A stretch of DNA of 64,000 nucleotides, taken from assembly GCA_002746415.1 (NCBI GenBank), contig NVXD01000018.1, positions 1 to 64,000 on the forward strand. The letters run 5' to 3'. Made by a program: the position numbers and the translations under genes. A model generated the notes under the pieces. It was not told the DNA's origin and did no database searches. It was given only the letters and a program-made list of their open reading frames with translations. The DNA is from Flavobacteriaceae bacterium. Lineage in GTDB: Bacteria > Bacteroidota > Bacteroidia > Flavobacteriales > Flavobacteriaceae. This document shows positions 16,106 to 26,773 of the stretch, one piece after another. How positions within the stretch are numbered: position 1 is the stretch's first letter; each line of letters opens with the position of its first letter.

Positions 16106-17437
16106 ATGAAAGAGATAAAACTACATACCAATCATAAGCAGTTCTTGAAAAGAACAAACACCCATTTATTTATTATTCTACTATTAATGGTGGCTTGCTT
16201 TTTTACATGGAGTGAGAATATATTAATTACAAGAATAATTAAAGTTGTAGGGCGAATGAGCGTTTTATTTGCTTCCTACTGGGTGTACCGTAAAATCATT
16301 AAATATGGTGCAGTAGATACACTAAAATGGCACAATTCACAGGTGATATTTCTCTATATGGCTTATTTGATTTTAGGCTTTGCCTCTTTTATGTGGAGTA
16401 CCAATGTAGGGTACAGTGCATTACAATGGTTAATGACTTCACAGACACTAGTATTTTGCTATTTTTTTGTGAAAAGCCTCTATTTGTTGGATGCCTATTT
16501 CCCCGAACATCCCGTTAAATTATATAACCTTTTGGGAAATACAGCAGCTGCGTTGCTACTCGTGTTTGTTATTGGTATGTGGGTAGCTCCTACTGTTTTT
16601 TATAGAATGACGCATGGAGGAGCGGAAGCTAGGCTGGGTGGTTATTTAATGAATCCCAATGAACTGGGAATGTTGTGCTGTATAGGCATAGCCGGACTAC
16701 TTTTTAATTTTTACGAGAAAAAAAATATGGGTTGGACCATTTTAAAGCTATTGGTTCTTTTTTACGCACTTTACGCAACAGGATCAAGGTCATCATTGAT
16801 TGGGGTTTTTCTAATTATTGGCTACCACATAAAACAATCTTCTAGCAAGAATTTAAAAATTGGTGCCTTGGCCGCATTATTGATGATAATGCCCTTAGCC
16901 GTAAACAAAATAATCCTAAAGGATGGGGACAGCTCTCGCTTAGAAGAAGTTATGAGTATGACAGGTAGATTGCCATTTTGGAAAGCATTGATAAGTGAAG
17001 GTATTCCAAGGGAGCCTTTATTGGGCTTCGGATTCATGCGAATTGATTACAAAGAGTATTTTCAAAGTACCCATACCTATCCTGGAAAAATGACTCATAA
17101 TACTTTTATGCAGGCATTGATGAATTTGGGTTTTATAGGGTTGACAATCGTAATTTTTCAAGTGGTATTTACATTTCAGGCAGTATCCAAAGAAAATAAA
17201 GGAAAAAGACTGATGCTCTGGAGCATGATAATCCCCATTTTAATCAACTCATTTACCGAATTCGGTATTTTTGGGGAATCCAATTACGGAATTTTGTTCT
17301 ACCAACTTATTATACTCTACATTTCGTTTAAGGCATCTTCCATACTCACGCCTAAACAAAAAATATACCTCCAAAAAAGAAGGCCAGAGTTGTTTTCAGA
17401 ATCTGGACTCAAAATACCTTCCACATTTCATAAATAA
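16106..17437 (+). CDS. O-antigen/exopolysaccharide polymerase (Wzy-like)
   Basis: 443 residues from ATG 16106, one base after the previous stop; an upstream start (16031) would run through the glycosyltransferase gene. It has about 10-12 hydrophobic segments and the Wzy_C/O-antigen ligase type motif: LGGYLMNPNELG, ATGSRSSLIG and MTHNTFMQALMNLGFIG. It would polymerise repeat units at the periplasmic face. It is the last gene of the first operon; the next unit has its own promoter module immediately after the stop. Confidence 0.85.
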   Translation: MKEIKLHTNHKQFLKRTNTHLFIILLLMVACFFTWSENILITRIIKVVGRMSVLFASYWVYRKIIKYGAVDTLKWHNSQVIFLYMAYLILGFASFMWSTNVGYSALQWLMTSQTLVFCYFFVKSLYLLDAYFPEHPVKLYNLLGNTAAALLLVFVIGMWVAPTVFYRMTHGGAEARLGGYLMNPNELGMLCCIGIAGLLFNFYEKKNMGWTILKLLVLFYALYATGSRSSLIGVFLIIGYHIKQSSSKNLKIGALAALLMIMPLAVNKIILKDGDSSRLEEVMSMTGRLPFWKALISEGIPREPLLGFGFMRIDYKEYFQSTHTYPGKMTHNTFMQALMNLGFIGLTIVIFQVVFTFQAVSKENKGKRLMLWSMIIPILINSFTEFGIFGESNYGILFYQLIILYISFKASSILTPKQKIYLQKRRPELFSESGLKIPSTFHK

Positions 17438-17525
17438 TTCCATTTTTTGGAAAAACCAATATGGAATATTATATATAACTAATTGATTGTTAGAAAAATA
17501 CCATAATTTGCATATTCTTTGTACC
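17438..17525 (+). promoter_or_regulatory. Sigma-54-like promoter module 3 (before the giant secreted protein)
   Basis: TTCCA-N5-TGGAA at 17438-17452, TTGATTGTTAG at 17483-17493 (8 of 11 matches to CTGATTATCAG), and TTGCA-N6-TTGTA at 17508-17523, shifted by one base against the other modules. TGGAA to the palindrome is 35 bp. An inverted pair AATATGGAATA (17458-17468) and TATTCCATATT (17529-17539) brackets the promoter. The ATG at 17556 is 35 bp after the G of the -12 element. Confidence 0.55.
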
Positions 17526-17555
17526 TATTATTCCATATTCAAAGATTTTTGATTT

Positions 17556-20500
17556 ATGGAAAGAAAACATATCTACTCGCAAACAAGCAATGTCTTTAAA
17601 TTCAATGCTTTCAACCGCTCTTTTTTGAAAGTATTCCTATTACTTATAGCCTGTATTGGCTTAAGCTTTTCTGTAAAAGCCCAAGATGCCCAAATCACTA
17701 TAACAAATCCCTCTGGGGTCAATGTATGTGATGTGGCGGAAACTGTTAGAATTGATATCCTTAACTTAAATACCAGCACTTTGGCAAATAATACCATTAC
17801 AATTGCGCTGCCTACTGGTATTACCTATGAGCCTTCTAGTTTAAATGACCTGAGCAGTTACAATGTAGAAGAACAAAACATAACCAATCTTTCATCCATA
17901 GTATTGTCTGCGGACAATCTACCTGGAAACGAAACCATTTCATTTTCCATTGGTGTAACAGCAGATATGGATGCCATAACGTTCCAAAATAATGGAAACG
18001 TTTTTCGGAATGATGTTACTTTGAACTTTAGTGGTGGATCAGTAAATGCGCTGTCCAATGGTTATAATTTGTATTATCCCGTATTAAGTACACTTAGCAT
18101 AAACCCTTCCAGTAAAACCATAAATTCTGGGGATTCCTACACAAGACAAATAACGATTGTCAATGCTGGAAATGGAAGGACTTCTTCTTTTTTATTGACA
18201 GATACCCATGCATCTGGTATCGAATTAACAGGAGTAGATATAGGAACTTTAAATGCTGCCAAAGATACTATTTCCATTAGCGGAAGCGATTTTAGTGGGA
18301 TAGGAAACAATGATAATTTTTTTGATACCAATGAGAGTATTGTCATTACCGAAACTATTACAGCTTCGGGATGTCAAACAGCAACCATTACTTCTACTAT
18401 TACTAATATATGGGAATGTGGTGCTGGGGCTATTCAAGGTTCAAATTCATATGCCCATGCTAGCGTATCCCTAAAAACACCAAATATAGCGGTAGCTACT
18501 ACTGAGGAATTGAGTTCTTGCTTTGGAGATTCAGATGCTTCTTTGCAAACAATAACACTGACCAATAACGGACAAGGAAAAGCAGTTGGTCTGGAACTGG
18601 ATATATTTAAATCAAGAGGTTCCGGTTACCAACAAGATATTTTTTCCAGAATTGATGAAACCAATATTACCTATGAGATTATTGGTGGAGCATCTGGAAC
18701 TTTAACGCCTACCACTACATATGCTACAGACAATGATGGGGACTACTCATGCTTGGGAACCAATCCGATAGGGCGAGTCATTTTAGATTTGCCCGATTTG
18801 GAGGTGGGCCAACAGATAAAAGTTTCATTTATTACCTACCAATGTAACATTAATGTATGTAATGGCGACTATGTAAAAGGATGGAAATATGAATTGGATT
18901 ATGCTGATGTATGTGCTGTAAATACCTATAATAAAACAGGAAAGGGGCAAGACCCCAACGATACCTATATGAGTATATTTCCTGAATCACCAACCGATAT
19001 CAACGATGAAGAGACCAAGGAGTTTATCTTTACTGTTTCTTCCCATAAAAACGATTTACCCGTAGGTGATGGGGCAAAATACAAGGTGGTTTTTGACCTT
19101 CCTACGGGAATAGCGTATTCAAATCTTGAGTTTTATAATAATACGCTATGGACCGCAGAATCTATAGATTATAATACAAGCACCAATATGGTAACGGCTT
19201 TCTATGAATTGCCTTTGCCTTCTGGTTTTAATATTACCAAAGCAGCTTTTAATCTTGATGTTACAGGTGATTGTGATATGGCAGGAACAGTGGCAGGCTC
19301 TCTTCCCATTACAATGAACATTTCCTATATACCAGACACCAATTGTAACTATGAAATTCCATTTATATGTGATGAAACCGTTTCTGTAGACCTTCATTGC
19401 CCTTCTGGAGAAGTATGTGAGGGAATGAGTTTTGATACCTTTACTTTTGAAAGAACCAGTTTTGGTGACCCTGATAATAACCAAGATGGCTTGCCAGATA
19501 CAAGTGGAAGTTTGGACTTTGATCGTGTAAAAACCAATCGTGTTATGGTTGGGGACACCATCAGAGGGACTTTTTTCGGGCTAGTCAATACCTCACAGGC
19601 GAATGCAGATTGGAGTTATGGATATGCTTCCCAGAACATAGAAAAAGGTACTTATCTAAATGCCATTACTGCTTCAGTTACTATATACGATGCTAGTGCT
19701 GAGGTCTATATCAACTGTTCTAATGTTCCTATTGTAACTTCTGTAAATGGCTTAAACAAAACATTTACTTACAATATAAGCCCAAATGGCTTAGCCGCTT
19801 CATGTGCATCCTTCACCAATTTTAAATTTGAAGAAGGAGATTCCGTTTGGGTATATACAGACTATGAAGTAACCACTAATATTGGAGGCAATATAGAGCA
19901 GCTAAAATCTTCCAACGAATTTTATGTAAGCAATGTGGCAGATCCTGGTGCTGGGGATAAATACCAATGTGGACAATACAATGACAATTACACTTTGATA
20001 GGTTATTTCTTTAAAAATGCGTCTAAAAATAATTTTACAGTAACCAGTTGTAGCAAAACAGTAAGTCAAAATTTTTATTTAAGTATAGGAGATTGTTGTT
20101 CTAATTACAATGGCGGAAATCTGTTTCCATCAGAATATAGAAATTGGGCGCAAATAAAATCTGCTACAGTACAAATACCGGCCAATTATGATGTAAGCAA
20201 TATTGTAATGAAAATACGAAGAACAAAAAAGACCAATTCTTCTTCTACCGAGACTGTAACTAACATTTTCCCTTCATCTGTAGTAGGACAACTGCTAACT
20301 TTTGATTTAGAACAATATTATAAGACCAATGGAGGAACCGTAAACCTTTCTGACGACGGTTTTAAGGGAACCCTTTATATGGATCTTTCACCTAACTGTG
20401 ATGTTCCCATAAATACCTACCAGGACCTTACTTGGAAATTCAATTTTACCAAAGGGGACTATCTAGGGGGAGGAGAAACAGGCTTGTTAGAAGCCTCAAA

Positions 20501-23500
20501 TCCAGATAAAATTCGGTTTAATCCTCCGGCACTGGTATTATCTTCTGATAACCCAATAGTAGATGGTCTTACTAAGACAGTAACATGGGATTTAAAAGTG
20601 AATACAAGTTCCTCCAGCATCGATACTGATAATGCATGGGTGCATTTTAAAAATCCTTCAGAGGATATCACTATTCTTTATGTTATTGATGATGTTGCTC
20701 AAGATACCATTGCTGTAAATGGGGACATCTATAGATTGGGTACGATCAATGGTGGTACAGCCAAAAATCTTAGTGTGGTGGCAACTTATGGAGCTTGTGT
20801 ACCCGATTATATCACTGCATATTCTGGATATGAATGTACCGATTACCCGGATACTTTTGACGATTTCAACTGTAGTTTTACCACCTATGGTCTCTTTGTA
20901 GAACCCAAACCCGCTCAAATGCAGGTAACTTTAGCTGGGGGAAACGTAGGGGATGAATGTAGTAATATTGTTGAAATTGAAATTGATGTATCTAGTGTGA
21001 AATTTGCTTCAGTTGACTCCATTGCCGTCATGATTTCTGGCATTGGAAATAGCATGACATTTGAAACAGGAAGTGGGCAGCTACAATATCCATTATCCAA
21101 TTCATACCAGGCTATTGGCGACCCAACTCTTGACAATGGAAATTATGTGTACGAATTAGTAGACTTAAATACAACAATTGCTGCAGATGGTTTACCTGGA
21201 GTTTTGGAACTTACACAAAACCATTTCAAGTTAAAATTTAACATGGTCATGGACGCTTCGTTTAAACCAGGAGATTATGTTGCGGTCAGCGTTTCTGGGC
21301 AGGCTATTTGCGGGGAAGCCATTCCTACCATAAATTTGGCATTTGACCCCAGTATTGGATTTAGAATGGCTTCATCTTCTGGTCTTACAGAGGATGCAAC
21401 AGATAGTTGGTCATCTAGTTGGGGCGATTATAATAATGATGGGTATGATGACCTATTCGTCACAACCTATGATCCTCAACAACCAAATCTTCTGTACAAA
21501 AATAATGGAGACAAAACCTTTACAAAAATCACAACAGGGGAAATCGTTACTGATTTGGCTGGGTCTGTTGCCGCTACATGGGGCGATTATGACAATGACG
21601 GCTATTTAGACCTGTTTGTTGCCAATAATTTTGGCTCTAATAATTTTCTATACCATAACAATGGAAACGCAACATTTACAAAAATCACTTCAGGTGCTAT
21701 TGTTGAAGAAGGAACCTACTGCCATAGTGCTGCCTGGGCAGATTATGACAATGATGGATATCTTGATTTATTTGTTGCGGAATATTTCCCAACAAAGACC
21801 AACCATTTGTTCCATAATAATGGCAATGGCACATTTACCAGTGTTCAGGGAAGCCCTGTTGTTACAGATGCTGGTCATTCTATTGGTGCATCATGGGGTG
21901 ATTATGACAATGACGGTCTGGTAGATTTATTTGTGCCAAATACCAATAATGAAGTAAACTGGTTGTATAAAAATATTGGTAACGGTCAGTTTAAAAAAGT
22001 AAATGAAAATGTCCTTAGCACACCTTCCAATTCCGTAGGAAGTAGTTGGGGTGATTATAATAACGATGGAAACATGGATCTGTTCATCACAAATACAGGA
22101 AATTCAGAAAATTACCTGTATAAAAATAATGGCGATGGTACTTTTGTCGCTATTACTACAGGGGCAGTAGTAACTGATAAAGGGCATTCCCATGGGAGTA
22201 CATGGATAGATATTGATAATGATGGTGATTTAGATCTGTATGTGACCAATGATCAAGATCAAGACAATTTTTTATACCGTAATCAAGGGGATGGTAGTTT
22301 TAGCAGAATTGAAAATGATTTAACCAAATTAGGGGGCAACTCCTTTGGAACCTCAATTGCCGATTATGACAATGATGGTGATTATGACATTTTTGTTCCT
22401 AATCACAGTGATACTAATAATTTCTTTTTTGAAAACACAAAAGGACAATGCTCTTCATATATCTGTTTAAACTTAATAGGGAGTAAGTCAAACTACTCAG
22501 CTTTGGGTGCTAAAATTAAAGTCAAAGCAACCATCTATGGGGAAACAGTATGGCAGACCCATGAAATCTCTGGGCAATCTGGAGGTGGAGCGGGTAGTCA
22601 AAATTCGCATAAAGTGATATTTGGTTTGGGTGATGCCACTATTGTGGACGAATTGATCATACAATGGCCCTCTGGCTTTAAAAAAACCTATACAAATGTT
22701 GCTACAACCGTTTCAAATTGTACGGTGTATGTTGAGGACGATGGCGCATATGTATCTGGAAAGGCATATGTTGATGATAATTCGAATTGCTCATTTGATG
22801 AAGGAGAAACCTTGATAAAAAATGTAGCAATAACTATTTCACCAGATGGTAAAAAAACATATACCAATTCAGATGGGGAATATTCTTTCTATATGAATAC
22901 GGGCTCTTATACCATTGCTGCGGAAACACCCAATTATTATACACAGCTTTGCCCTACCAACAATGGATCGCATACAGTTGAGGTTTCTGAAATTGGAACC
23001 ACTCATCCCAATAATAATTTTGGCTTTGTACCCGATGGGAACAAACCAGATTTGTCTGTTTGTTTAAGTACAACAGCCTTACGTTTAAACTTTACTAACG
23101 AATACACCATCATTTATGAAAATGTAGGGAACAATGTGGCCAATAATAATGTCATTACCGTTACGCTAGATGAGGGGATTGAGTTTGTATCGAGCACTGT
23201 GCCCTGGGATACGAAGGTAGGCCGAACGGCATATTGGAACATAGCTTCCATACAGCCTCAAGAATCCGTTAATTTTGATGTAACTGTTGAGGTGACCACA
23301 GAGGCCACTTGGGGAGAATATGTAACTAATACAGCATCAATTAGCTCTGAATCTACTGATGTGAATACAACCAATGATTCTTGTGAGGATGTTGGTTTAA
23401 TAGTTGGAGCTATAGATCCAAATGATAAAATTGTATACAAAAATAATAATTCCGGAAGTGAACTGACCTATAAGATACGATTTCAAAATGTGGGGAACTA

Positions 23501-24074
23501 TGAGGCAGAATCTGTTGTTATTTATGACGAGCTAAGTTCAAATCTTGATATTAGAACAATTAGGAATGTACTTACTTCACATGATGGTATTTTTACGATA
23601 ATTGATGGTACCACTCTAAAATGGGAGTTTCCAGATATTAATCTTCCAGATAGTGAGCATAATGAACCAGAAAGTCACGGTTACGTGCAGTTTACTATTG
23701 ATGCCGTTGACAATCTTCCACTTGAAACTGTTATAAAAAACACAGCGGATATTGTTTTTGATTACTATCAAACTACAGTTACAAATACCACTACAGTAGT
23801 CGTCAATAATCAAGAAACCGAAAATATTCTTTTTGCCTATCCAGTGCCAGTTATCAACACCTTGATCCTTCAATATAAATCTGATTTGCAAGAAGATTTA
23901 AGCATCAGCTTTTTTAACTTGGCAGGACAATTGACCCATTCTGAAAGCAAAACGGCTTTTGTAGGATGGAACAAATATGAATGTGCTTTACATAATTTAC
24001 AAGCCGGCGTATACTACATGGTGGTGCATTCTTCAGCAGGAATAAAATCGCAAAAAACCATTTTAAAGCATTAA
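17556..24074 (+). CDS. Giant secreted FG-GAP/ASPIC protein with T9SS sorting domain
   Basis: 2172 residues. A signal peptide (hydrophobic stretch about 25-40, ending near VKAQ) is followed by a long region of beta-sandwich repeats with many paired cysteines (about 45-1270). Next come about seven FG-GAP/VCBS-type repeats (about 1275-1625) with calcium-like DYNNDGY or DYDNDGY loops, an ASPIC/UnbV-like domain (about 1630-1720), an SdrD-B-like domain (about 1725-1810), a DUF11-like repeat, a region opening DPNDKIVYKN, and a type IX secretion C-terminal sorting domain over the last 75 residues (FAYPVPVINTLILQY ... GVYYMVVHSS). It should be exported by the T9SS and attached to or released from the cell surface. 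Its place inside the polysaccharide locus suggests a matrix adhesin. Confidence 0.87.
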   Translation: MERKHIYSQTSNVFKFNAFNRSFLKVFLLLIACIGLSFSVKAQDAQITITNPSGVNVCDVAETVRIDILNLNTSTLANNTITIALPTGITYEPSSLNDLSSYNVEEQNITNLSSIVLSADNLPGNETISFSIGVTADMDAITFQNNGNVFRNDVTLNFSGGSVNALSNGYNLYYPVLSTLSINPSSKTINSGDSYTRQITIVNAGNGRTSSFLLTDTHASGIELTGVDIGTLNAAKDTISISGSDFSGIGNNDNFFDTNESIVITETITASGCQTATITSTITNIWECGAGAIQGSNSYAHASVSLKTPNIAVATTEELSSCFGDSDASLQTITLTNNGQGKAVGLELDIFKSRGSGYQQDIFSRIDETNITYEIIGGASGTLTPTTTYATDNDGDYSCLGTNPIGRVILDLPDLEVGQQIKVSFITYQCNINVCNGDYVKGWKYELDYADVCAVNTYNKTGKGQDPNDTYMSIFPESPTDINDEETKEFIFTVSSHKNDLPVGDGAKYKVVFDLPTGIAYSNLEFYNNTLWTAESIDYNTSTNMVTAFYELPLPSGFNITKAAFNLDVTGDCDMAGTVAGSLPITMNISYIPDTNCNYEIPFICDETVSVDLHCPSGEVCEGMSFDTFTFERTSFGDPDNNQDGLPDTSGSLDFDRVKTNRVMVGDTIRGTFFGLVNTSQANADWSYGYASQNIEKGTYLNAITASVTIYDASAEVYINCSNVPIVTSVNGLNKTFTYNISPNGLAASCASFTNFKFEEGDSVWVYTDYEVTTNIGGNIEQLKSSNEFYVSNVADPGAGDKYQCGQYNDNYTLIGYFFKNASKNNFTVTSCSKTVSQNFYLSIGDCCSNYNGGNLFPSEYRNWAQIKSATVQIPANYDVSNIVMKIRRTKKTNSSSTETVTNIFPSSVVGQLLTFDLEQYYKTNGGTVNLSDDGFKGTLYMDLSPNCDVPINTYQDLTWKFNFTKGDYLGGGETGLLEASNPDKIRFNPPALVLSSDNPIVDGLTKTVTWDLKVNTSSSSIDTDNAWVHFKNPSEDITILYVIDDVAQDTIAVNGDIYRLGTINGGTAKNLSVVATYGACVPDYITAYSGYECTDYPDTFDDFNCSFTTYGLFVEPKPAQMQVTLAGGNVGDECSNIVEIEIDVSSVKFASVDSIAVMISGIGNSMTFETGSGQLQYPLSNSYQAIGDPTLDNGNYVYELVDLNTTIAADGLPGVLELTQNHFKLKFNMVMDASFKPGDYVAVSVSGQAICGEAIPTINLAFDPSIGFRMASSSGLTEDATDSWSSSWGDYNNDGYDDLFVTTYDPQQPNLLYKNNGDKTFTKITTGEIVTDLAGSVAATWGDYDNDGYLDLFVANNFGSNNFLYHNNGNATFTKITSGAIVEEGTYCHSAAWADYDNDGYLDLFVAEYFPTKTNHLFHNNGNGTFTSVQGSPVVTDAGHSIGASWGDYDNDGLVDLFVPNTNNEVNWLYKNIGNGQFKKVNENVLSTPSNSVGSSWGDYNNDGNMDLFITNTGNSENYLYKNNGDGTFVAITTGAVVTDKGHSHGSTWIDIDNDGDLDLYVTNDQDQDNFLYRNQGDGSFSRIENDLTKLGGNSFGTSIADYDNDGDYDIFVPNHSDTNNFFFENTKGQCSSYICLNLIGSKSNYSALGAKIKVKATIYGETVWQTHEISGQSGGGAGSQNSHKVIFGLGDATIVDELIIQWPSGFKKTYTNVATTVSNCTVYVEDDGAYVSGKAYVDDNSNCSFDEGETLIKNVAITISPDGKKTYTNSDGEYSFYMNTGSYTIAAETPNYYTQLCPTNNGSHTVEVSEIGTTHPNNNFGFVPDGNKPDLSVCLSTTALRLNFTNEYTIIYENVGNNVANNNVITVTLDEGIEFVSSTVPWDTKVGRTAYWNIASIQPQESVNFDVTVEVTTEATWGEYVTNTASISSESTDVNTTNDSCEDVGLIVGAIDPNDKIVYKNNNSGSELTYKIRFQNVGNYEAESVVIYDELSSNLDIRTIRNVLTSHDGIFTIIDGTTLKWEFPDINLPDSEHNEPESHGYVQFTIDAVDNLPLETVIKNTADIVFDYYQTTVTNTTTVVVNNQETENILFAYPVPVINTLILQYKSDLQEDLSISFFNLAGQLTHSESKTAFVGWNKYECALHNLQAGVYYMVVHSSAGIKSQKTILKH

Positions 24075-24241
24075 AATTAAATCGTTCAGAGATAAGATTC
24101 AATTCTGTGTGGGATAGGCTTTATATAGTATTCCTTTAGGTCTCATTCCATTCCTTCACTGTTTTACCAAGTATGCTCAGCATGAGATGATACCCTATTA
24201 TAAACCAATTACAAAAAATGATTTCCAGAATACAGGATGTT

Positions 24242-24328
24242 TTCCATTTTTTGGACAGAATTACTAATAAAATAACACATATCAATCTAATTATCAGAAA
24301 GTTATGTCTTTGGCAGATGATTTGAATG
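24242..24328 (+). promoter_or_regulatory. Sigma-54-like promoter module 4 (before the three-domain fusion)
   Basis: TTCCA-N5-TGGAC at 24242-24256, CTAATTATCAG at 24287-24297, TGGCA-N6-TTGAA at 24311-24326. This is the best match to the sigma-54 consensus. Dyad to palindrome is 45 bp and dyad to GG is 70 bp, both identical to module 5. The ATG at 24356 is 32 bp past the G of the -12 element. The dyad lies 168 bp from the preceding stop, so it is not a terminator of that gene. Confidence 0.65.
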
Positions 24329-24355
24329 TATATCGTATAACTAAAAAATGAATTT

Positions 24356-26773
24356 ATGAAAGCAATACTCAAACATTTGAATATCCAACTAATGGATAAC
24401 CAGAAGAAGGGGGCAAGCGTAAAATTGCTTGTTATAAATAATCCAGATGGTACTCCTAGATGGATTTGTAATGCAGCATCAAAGAAGCCTCTTTTTTTAA
24501 AATTCTATTTGATAAAATCATCTAAATCACAATTAATTGCTTTAGGGATTAAAACGGTTTTCTTTTTAGGTCTTCAAAAAATATTTTTTAAGACCATAAA
24601 GACAAACTTTGAAGCTATAGATGAAACACAGGAGCCAATCATAAATATGTTACATGCCAATTGGGCAATCTTTACAGGTACTGTAGGACCCAATAATAAA
24701 ATTTTGATTTATGAAGAAACTGAAAATAGAAGCAGTTTTTATAAGGTTGCTAATTCACAAAAAACCCTGTCCTTGATTATGAAGGAGGAAGAAATTATTA
24801 AGGAATTAGGCACAATGAATCCAATTACATTCACTTTTCCCTTTATTGAAAGAATTCAGAAAAACACCATAAGGGTAGCTGATATTTCTTTGTTTGGAAC
24901 AAGAACTACTAAGTTTGGTTACTTGCATCAATCGGTCTTGAGTGAAATATATGCTAGGACATCCAAGGTAATTGAAGCCAATGCCCTTCCTATGTTTAAT
25001 ATCTCCCTTTTAAGGTTGCATCAATTAGAAGAATGTGAGGATAAGCGAATTCCTAAAGGAATGTTGAAGAAGCTTAGAGTTATGTTGGATTCCATGAGAT
25101 ATAAAACCATAGAAGCAGGATTATGCCATGGAGATTTTACGTCTTGGAACATGTATGAAAAAAATGGGAAGTTGGCCATTTATGATTGGGAACTTTCTAA
25201 TTCATTAATGCCCGTGGGGCATGACGCTTTTCATTATATCATTCAGCAGGGAATTTTGGTAGATAAGAAACCATGGAGCGTGATTAAAAAAGAAATCAAA
25301 AATAAACTTAAGCCAGAGTTATTTCTTCAATGGTCCAGTCGAGGACAACTCTATATGGAAGAGTACCTTGAATTTTATTTGACCATAAATACCATCTCTT
25401 GTTTGGCACTATTTGCTGATCAAAAGGAATGGCATACCCAGGTATATTGGTTTTTAAACACTTGGAATGAAGCATTGAGCGATGCTATTAAAAAATTAAT
25501 TCCTCAAAGAGAATTAATGATAAGGGATGTTTTTGATTTTGTTAATGGAAAAAATTATGCGGCCATTAAATTTCCAAATACGGCTCCCGAAAAACTCAGT
25601 GAGTTTTCTGATATTGATTTGTGTATGGAGAGAGAAGATGTTGATTCAATGCTCAACTATATAAAAAATCATCCATTAACGACTCATGTTCACATATGTA
25701 AAAAGTCTTTTATGGCTACTATTCTGGTTTATATGGGAGATGGAGGCATCCTTAGCCTGGATTTAATATGGAAATTTAAAAGAAAGTCCTTGGTAATGCT
25801 AAATGCCAAAGATATTTTAAAAAACACGTATCAAAATTCATATAATATCAAGCAAATGGGCTTGTTAGACAAAGTGAGGTATATAGGATTATTCTATGGA
25901 TTAAATGATTCTAATATCCCATCAAAATACAGGGTTTATCATCAAATTTTAATTAATGAGGAAAGCAGATTGGACGAGATATTATACTGTAGTTATTTAG
26001 ACAATTCTGTTTTAAAAAGAGATTTGGTGAAGTGTTTGAAAAAAGAAAAAGAAAATAAGTATCTGAGAAGGGTATTTAACATCATGAAGTACTATTTAGA
26101 TAGCTTTAAACAGTTCTTTTTCTCGCGAGGCCTAGTCATTACTTTTAGTGGAGTAGATGGAGCAGGAAAGTCTACTGTGATAGAGAATATAAAGTTAAAG
26201 ATTGAAAAAAAGATTAGGAAACGAGTAATTGTGTTGAGACATAGACCTTCTTTATTACCTATTTTAAGTGTGTGGGTCAAAGGAAAAGAAAAAGCAATGC
26301 AGGATGTTGTAGATAGCTTGCCAAGACAAGGGAAAAACAACAGTTTTTTGAGTTCACTTTTTCGCTTTTTATACTATTATACGGACTATGTTTTAGGACA
26401 ATTCTATATCTATTTTAAATATGTATGTAGAGGGTATGTGGTTTTATATGACCGTTATTATTTTGATTTTATCAATGATAGCAAAAGAAGCAATATTAAA
26501 TTGCCCAAAGGTCTCATAAAAGCAGGATATAAGCTTTTGATAAAACCAGATTTGAACTTTTTTCTACATGCCGATACAAAAACAATAATAAAAAGAAAGC
26601 AAGAGTTAGATGAACCCACCATCAATGTGCTAACCGCTGAATATATAAGATTATTCAATGAATTGGATGAGTCAGCAGAAAAACAATATTTCACCATAGA
26701 GAATAAAGAATTAAGTCAAACGCTTGTTTTTGTTATGAAGGAAACAACCCAAAAACTAGCCTATTTATCATGA
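24356..26773 (+). CDS. Three-domain fusion: phosphotransferase, nucleotidyltransferase-like, thymidylate-kinase-like
   Basis: 805 residues. The N-terminal part (about 1-390) resembles aminoglycoside/choline-type kinases: Brenner motif HGDFTSWN at 258-265 and the metal-binding DWE at 277-279. The middle (about 390-530) has SDIDL, as in nucleotidyltransferases, and a helical tail. The C-terminal part (about 590-800) is a P-loop kinase resembling thymidylate kinase: GVDGAGKST at 599-607 and YDRYYFD. No membrane segments. Substrates are unknown; phosphorylation of a sugar, lipid carrier or polymer substituent would fit the locus. Its stop overlaps the start of the acyltransferase gene, so the two are coupled. 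Confidence 0.75.
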   Translation: MKAILKHLNIQLMDNQKKGASVKLLVINNPDGTPRWICNAASKKPLFLKFYLIKSSKSQLIALGIKTVFFLGLQKIFFKTIKTNFEAIDETQEPIINMLHANWAIFTGTVGPNNKILIYEETENRSSFYKVANSQKTLSLIMKEEEIIKELGTMNPITFTFPFIERIQKNTIRVADISLFGTRTTKFGYLHQSVLSEIYARTSKVIEANALPMFNISLLRLHQLEECEDKRIPKGMLKKLRVMLDSMRYKTIEAGLCHGDFTSWNMYEKNGKLAIYDWELSNSLMPVGHDAFHYIIQQGILVDKKPWSVIKKEIKNKLKPELFLQWSSRGQLYMEEYLEFYLTINTISCLALFADQKEWHTQVYWFLNTWNEALSDAIKKLIPQRELMIRDVFDFVNGKNYAAIKFPNTAPEKLSEFSDIDLCMEREDVDSMLNYIKNHPLTTHVHICKKSFMATILVYMGDGGILSLDLIWKFKRKSLVMLNAKDILKNTYQNSYNIKQMGLLDKVRYIGLFYGLNDSNIPSKYRVYHQILINEESRLDEILYCSYLDNSVLKRDLVKCLKKEKENKYLRRVFNIMKYYLDSFKQFFFSRGLVITFSGVDGAGKSTVIENIKLKIEKKIRKRVIVLRHRPSLLPILSVWVKGKEKAMQDVVDSLPRQGKNNSFLSSLFRFLYYYTDYVLGQFYIYFKYVCRGYVVLYDRYYFDFINDSKRSNIKLPKGLIKAGYKLLIKPDLNFFLHADTKTIIKRKQELDEPTINVLTAEYIRLFNELDESAEKQYFTIENKELSQTLVFVMKETTQKLAYLS

